From positions 372,001 through 436,000 of the forward strand of contig CAVTYH010000009.1 in assembly GCA_963738835.1 (NCBI GenBank): a stretch of 64,000 nucleotides of DNA, in the 5' to 3' direction. The position numbers were made by a program, and so were the translations under genes. The number at the start of each line of letters is the position of its first letter. The first letter of the stretch is position 1. The notes beneath the pieces are model-generated. The model saw nothing but the letters and a program-made list of their open reading frames with translations. It made no database searches and was not told the DNA's origin. Source of the stretch: CAVTYH01 sp963738835. GTDB lineage: Bacteria > Planctomycetota > Planctomycetia > Pirellulales > JADZDJ01. This document shows, in pieces, positions 58,065 through 64,000 of this stretch.

Positions 58065-59039
58065 TTAAAAACTGCCGACCGTCTCGTGGCCAGCACGGGT
58101 CACGAGGGCTTTCAGAATGGTGATATCAGTCTGGTTCGCCATCGAACGGGCCGAGCCATCGACAAGGACGAAATTGCACACGCCCGGGTGATCGCTGCCG
58201 AAGGCGTTCAATTGCTCCGAGCCAGCGAGAATGGGGTGAGCGGCATTAATCACCCACCCCCAGTTGTAATCGCCGTTGTAGGCGGCAATATTGGCGGCCT
58301 GATACGCGGTGGTTTCGCCGGCCAGAAAGGTTTTCGACAGGCCGTCGGTAATCTTCTTGAAGTTCGTGAGCGAGTACATGCCGTGAATCACTACAGCTTG
58401 ATCCGGCTCAGCGTAGCCACCATAGATCATCGCCCCGTCGAATTTGCGTTGCTCTTGTCCAGTCAGATCGCCGGTCGAGTCGCTGGTGAATGTCGTTGAA
58501 GTAGCCGCGTAATCGGTGTAAGCACTGGGGTATGGTCCCGCCGGATGGCTGTGCAAACCATCGGGCGTACTCATCACCAGCGGTCGGCCCGTGCCACGGT
58601 TGGGGCACAAGTACGTGCCCACCAAGGTCGATTGCATCGCCGGCGTTTGGTCGTAAAAGCAAACGCCCGGCTTCCACTGCGCGCTCAATTGCTTCTCTTC
58701 CAGATAGGGCATGATCTGCACAAGCCAGGTGTCTTTGTGATCGCAAGCCCGGCTCGAGGGCAACATCTTGCGGACGCCGTGAAAACTTTGCACGGCCAGA
58801 CCCATTTGCTTGAGATTATTGAGACATGCCGTGCGCCGCCCGGCTTCGCGCACCGATTGGATGGCCGGCAGCAACAGGGCGATGAGAATGCCGATGATGG
58901 CAATGACCACCAGCAGTTCAACGAGCGTAAAGCCGTTTGTCCGTGGTCCGTAGTCAGTCGTCCGTGGCTGGCTGCGGAACGGGATCGATTCTTTGTTTCG
59001 AAAAACTAACAGCGCACAATTACATCGGTCCCACAACAT
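58065..59039 (-). CDS. DUF1559 domain protein with type IV pilin-like N-terminus
   Basis: About 324 residues from the ATG at 59039. The prepilin helix G-F-T-L-V-E-L-L-V-V-I-A-I-I-G-I-L-I-A-L is followed by the Q-S-V-R-E-A-G-R-R and L-N-N-L-K-Q-M-G-L-A-V segment and an end with H-P-G-V-C-N-F-V-L-V-D-G-S-A-R. Family proteins are secreted and numerous in planctomycetes. The leader before the helix is 35 residues, partly encoded by heptamer repeats (GTCCGTG, GTCCGTA, at 58938-58970). A longer frame to 59366 exists, but it crosses array element C and looks untranslated. The start is chosen by a GGGGGA seven bases before. Confidence 0.85.
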   Translation of the reverse strand: MLWDRCNCALLVFRNKESIPFRSQPRTTDYGPRTNGFTLVELLVVIAIIGILIALLLPAIQSVREAGRRTACLNNLKQMGLAVQSFHGVRKMLPSSRACDHKDTWLVQIMPYLEEKQLSAQWKPGVCFYDQTPAMQSTLVGTYLCPNRGTGRPLVMSTPDGLHSHPAGPYPSAYTDYAATSTTFTSDSTGDLTGQEQRKFDGAMIYGGYAEPDQAVVIHGMYSLTNFKKITDGLSKTFLAGETTAYQAANIAAYNGDYNWGWVINAAHPILAGSEQLNAFGSDHPGVCNFVLVDGSARSMANQTDITILKALVTRAGHETVGSF

Positions 59040-59200
59040 CGCCCGGTCCCCCAACATACAAGTCGGCCCACTGCCAAAATCGCCAACGCCGATGCCTGCT
59101 CTCGTTCCGCGGCAATGCCTCAATCGCTGTATGCTAACGAGTCGTTGCCAGAATTGAAAGCAGAAGTACGGCAGGGACGCTTGCGAACAAAAAAATCTGT

Positions 59201-59265
59201 AAAACGGCGAAAACCGTAAAAACGGATCAAAACCGTCGAAAACGGCAATAAACCGTGAAAAACGG
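59201..59265 (-). repeat. phased CCGTTTT/CGGTTTT array, copy C
   Basis: On the minus strand seven units begin at 59265, 59255, 59245, 59235, 59225, 59216 and 59207: spacings 10,10,10,10,9,9. Units alternate strictly CCGTTTT, CGGTTTA, CCGTTTT, CGGTTTT, CCGTTTTT, CGGTTTT, CCGTTTT. ACAGATTTTTTTGTTCGC follows, close to CAGCTTTTTTCTTTCGC after copy A. The DUF1559 start is 162 nt downstream. Confidence 0.85.
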
Positions 59266-59333
59266 TGAACACCCATAAGTCGTGGTAAATTCAATTGCCA
59301 AAGATCCACTCCGCCGGTGCAACACGGCGTAGA

Positions 59334-59343
59334 GTTCATTATA
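59334..59343 (-). promoter_or_regulatory. TATAATGAAC motif, copy C (promoter)
   Basis: On the minus strand TTGTAT, 17 bases, TATAAT form a near-consensus sigma70 promoter reading towards array C and the DUF1559 gene. The motif is TATAATGAAC, 8 of 10 bases equal to copies A and B. Confidence 0.6.
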
Positions 59344-59519
59344 ATGTACATATGTATAAAATACAAGCCCTGTTTTCAGGCCACCGGCATTTTCGTGGTG
59401 GCGCCGTCACCGACAGTGTTGCACAAACAGACCCAGGGCTGCCACGCATCGCGGCGACTTTGGGGAACGGATGCTTGAACATCCAAGCCGCGACCGCCGG
59501 TCGCGCGGGCTTCAACCCC

Positions 59520-59745
59520 GGAAGGGGCGAAAGTTAATAGCCACGGGGCGTCAGCCCGTGGTTAAAGGTGGTTCACAACGCCGAGCCTCGGAGGGGCGGT
59601 ACAAATGCAAACCGATTGAAAGATCGACGACGCGTGGGTTGGATTGACGATCAGGTGCCGCCCCGCCGGGGCTAAAGATTTTCAATTGCCCGTAATCCAG
59701 GGGCTTATGCCCCTGGCTATTTCCTGCCGCCCCTCCCGGGGCTCG
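59520..59745. repeat. cluster of REP-like hairpins
   Basis: Short palindromic pieces follow each other: CCACGGGGCGTCAGCCCGTGG, GCCGCCCCGCCGGGGC, CCAGGGGCTTATGCCCCTGG and GCCCCTCCCGGGGC. They are of the kinds found singly elsewhere in the window. No protein is encoded. Confidence 0.55.
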
Positions 59746-59765
59746 TTGCCAACAAATTCAAGCCG

Positions 59766-59838
59766 AAACGTTGTGCCCGTCGTGCCGTTGTGGTTTTTAT
59801 TCGGAATGAACCACAACGGCACGACGGACACGACGTTT
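59766..59838. repeat. 30-bp inverted repeat, likely strong hairpin
   Basis: Arms 59766-59795 and 59809-59838 are complementary over 30 bases with two mismatches, around a 13-base spacer. The arms contain TCGTGCCGTTGTGGTT and its complement. It lies just after the stop of the minus-strand gene at 59859 and may terminate its transcript. Confidence 0.7.
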
Positions 59839-59858
59839 GTCATGCAAGGAGAGCGTGG

Positions 59859-60356
59859 CTAACTGCTTTTCTTATGAATCGCCGCGCCCGAGGCTTTCCA
59901 GGTCACGACGGGCAAGCCAATCTCTGCCGCAAATAGTGCAAGTTCGAAAAGTTTGATCACCAAACGACCTGATGAATTCTTCGCTGTCCAGTCATCTCCT
60001 GGGTAGTATGGTTTACCAGAATCGTCAATTTCTGATTCTGCACGCCAATGCGCATATCCTTCCACGAATCGCGCCCCGATGCGATCCCTGATATGATAAT
60101 CGTTTGCGAACATCGCAATGGAGATGGCAATGACTACAGCCATCAGAATCGCTTGGACTCTCTGCAAGCCAATCAGCGTAAAGCAACTAGAAACCGAGGT
60201 GCAGTTGAGAAAACACGCGAATACAGGAACTGCAATCCATACCAGAGCGAACAATAATGTGTTTGCTCTAAATGCCGCACCGAACCAAAACGCAGCGAAT
60301 AACAAGCCAACAAGCAACGCGATTCCAATTGCCCACTGGCTTATATGCGTTCTCAT
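59859..60356 (-). CDS. membrane protein of unknown function
   Basis: 165 residues with three or four hydrophobic stretches (about 8-27, 31-50, 62-84 and 138-152). The middle of the protein is soluble (H-W-R-A-E-S-E-I-D-D-S-G-K-P-Y-Y-P-G-D-D-W). The composition is more AT-rich in codons than its neighbours. No family recognised. Confidence 0.55.
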   Translation of the reverse strand: MRTHISQWAIGIALLVGLLFAAFWFGAAFRANTLLFALVWIAVPVFACFLNCTSVSSCFTLIGLQRVQAILMAVVIAISIAMFANDYHIRDRIGARFVEGYAHWRAESEIDDSGKPYYPGDDWTAKNSSGRLVIKLFELALFAAEIGLPVVTWKASGAAIHKKSS

Positions 60357-60441
60357 AATTGCAAAAATCGGAAGGTTATCGAAATGACTGGCTATGCCCG
60401 CTGATCAGGATCAAATGCCAAGCCGTAAGTGAGAACAGGTA

Positions 60442-60975
60442 CTATGGCGTGACCCGCTTTCGTATCGCCCTCGAGACTTCTTGGAACAATGTCTCGATTT
60501 CCTGAAAGATCAAGTCAGAGTCCTTCATCAATTTTAATCGCTCTTCTGCCTTTGCTACATCGTCCAGTTGCTCGAACTCTCGCATTGTGCGGCTGTTCCT
60601 AATGATTGTTTGCGATCGTTCTACAATAGATCGGGTTGGACGGTAGACCGTTTCGCTCACGAAGGGTCCACAATTACGGACTGCCTTTTGGTAAGCGTTG
60701 AATGCTGGAACGATCTCTTCTGTGTGCGAAACGTATCCTCCGCCTCCCAAAGGCTCTACGAGAGAACCAAGGGCGAGGCGTAGTTGAAATAACTTCTCCC
60801 AGAGGTCGCAATATCGGTCATATTCCTTTTCTAAACGGAACCGATGCTCAAAGCTGGTTTGGCTTGAAATTCTATTCGTTACCAGCGTAGTAAGCCATCC
60901 GACCACGCCGCCTAGCAGGAGCAGGAGTGCCTTTTCCCAAGTACCGGAATCGTCGACAGCCAAAATTATCAACAT
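60442..60975 (-). CDS. membrane-anchored protein of unknown function
   Basis: About 177 residues from the ATG at 60975. An N-terminal membrane helix (A-L-L-L-L-L-G-G-V-V-G-W-L) is followed by a mostly helical cytosolic part with R-L-E-K-E-Y-D-R-Y-C-D-L-W-E-K-L, resembling many 'single helix plus coiled-coil' proteins seen near defence islands and elsewhere. No enzyme motif. It starts 13 bases after the clpB stop on the same strand; codon use differs from clpB. Confidence 0.55.
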   Translation of the reverse strand: MLIILAVDDSGTWEKALLLLLGGVVGWLTTLVTNRISSQTSFEHRFRLEKEYDRYCDLWEKLFQLRLALGSLVEPLGGGGYVSHTEEIVPAFNAYQKAVRNCGPFVSETVYRPTRSIVERSQTIIRNSRTMREFEQLDDVAKAEERLKLMKDSDLIFQEIETLFQEVSRAIRKRVTP

Positions 60976-60988
60976 TTGATGACAGGTT

Positions 60989-63708
<2,720 letters not shown>

Positions 63709-63722
63709 GGGATGGTCCTATG

Positions 63723-63750
63723 AAAAAACCCCCGGTGTTATCACCGGGGG
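63723..63750 (-). terminator. REP-type intrinsic terminator between dnaK and clpB
   Basis: On the minus strand CCCCCGGTG, four bases, CACCGGGGG, then six T, the shape of an intrinsic terminator. It ends 14 bases before the clpB ATG, after an AGGA. The stem is the same repeat family as the palindrome inside valS. It should cut dnaK read-through or attenuate clpB. Confidence 0.7.
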
Positions 63751-63786
63751 CTAAATGGTACTTTTTCGTCCGGTGCGAAGGCGACG

Positions 63787-64000
63787 TCATTCTTTCACTT
63801 CGAACTCGGCGTCGATGGCTTCTTCCTCGCCGGACTTCTTGCCGTCGCCGGCCGCGGCGGCGCCACCTGCAGCGCCTGTTGCACCCGGCTGTCCGGCTGC
63901 TTGGGCCGATTCGTACAGCGTTTTACTGAAGGCGTGCGAAGCCTGTTCAAGCTGCTCGATCGCCGATTTCATTTCATCGGCGTTGTCGCCTTTGATCGCC
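63787..64000 (-). CDS. dnaK: chaperone DnaK, C-terminal end
   Basis: The last 71 codons lie in the window; the rest continues past the right edge. The helical lid end (D-E-M-K-S-A-I-E-Q-L-E-Q-A-S-H-A-F-S-K-T-L-Y) is followed by a Gly/Ala-rich linker and the acidic end E-E-E-A-I-D-A-E-F-E-V-K-E, the GrpE/J-protein-related tail of Hsp70s (EEVD-like D-A-E-F). It sits upstream of clpB on the same strand. Confidence 0.9.
   Translation of the reverse strand, partial: AIKGDNADEMKSAIEQLEQASHAFSKTLYESAQAAGQPGATGAAGGAAAAGDGKKSGEEEAIDAEFEVKE

Overview
The window is a stretch of planctomycete chromosome, most likely Pirellulales-like. Supporting marks are two DUF1559 pseudopilin-like proteins, several PEP-CTERM secreted proteins, a secreted protein opening with the planctomycete 'LEALESRTML' signature, a PASTA-less Ser/Thr kinase with a membrane anchor, a DUF6800-type small protein, and many dispersed palindromic and heptamer repeats. 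Base composition is moderately GC-rich. No rRNA, phage, transposase or CRISPR array is visible.

Layout. 1-4.7 kb: the end of a lectin-like PEP-CTERM protein, a lipoprotein and DUF1559 pair, and a large Kelch/DUF11/PKD surface protein. 4.7-10.5 kb: a minus-strand chaperone cluster read groEL2 - groES - groEL1 - dnaJ - grpE; its partner genes dnaK - clpB lie at the far right end. 11.0-12.7 kb: a modification-dependent HNH restriction nuclease interrupted by an in-frame TAG. 13.1-19.1 kb: an M42 peptidase, then a plus-strand aspartate-family operon (hom, apgM-like proposed homoserine kinase, lysC with four ACT domains). 19.1-25.5 kb, minus strand: a bifunctional-nuclease-family protein, valS, and cimA preceded by an Ile-rich leader peptide and intrinsic terminator. 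25.7-28.5 kb: three PEP-CTERM genes sharing one promoter motif. 28.8-36.7 kb: membrane protein, ftsK, truB, a toxin-antitoxin pair, PH/SHOCT and aspartyl-protease-like proteins, MmgE/PrpD. 36.8-41.5 kb: Ser/Thr kinase, hemB, small membrane protein, hemL. 41.5-51.5 kb: a large secreted protein, an EEP hydrolase, a YhcH-like protein, pyruvate carboxylase and a sugar dehydrogenase-like PEP-CTERM protein. 51.6-64 kb: VOC protein, degenerate GGDEF protein, tRNA-Ser, an NtrB/NtrC-like two-component pair, a second DUF1559 protein, two membrane proteins, clpB and dnaK.

The most novel signal is a non-coding element found three times (2.0-2.2, 14.2-14.4 and 59.2-59.35 kb). It consists of a TATARTGWAC motif, a gap of about 70-110 bp, then seven or eight CCGTTTT/CGGTTTT units spaced 10,10,10,10,9,9 bp (with one extra 10 in the first copy). 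It always lies in sense orientation 130-160 nt before an unrelated gene. The second is a 31-codon leader peptide with an Ile-rich run, followed by a terminator, in front of citramalate synthase (an attenuator). The third is repeated in-frame insertion of REP-like palindromes and heptamer minisatellites into coding sequences (DUF1559 genes, valS, cimA, truB, prpD, lysC).

Caution: about twenty conserved genes or gene segments carry single-base frame breaks, mostly one extra base (seven in valS alone). The simplest reading is assembly indel error, so I annotate those genes across their breaks.
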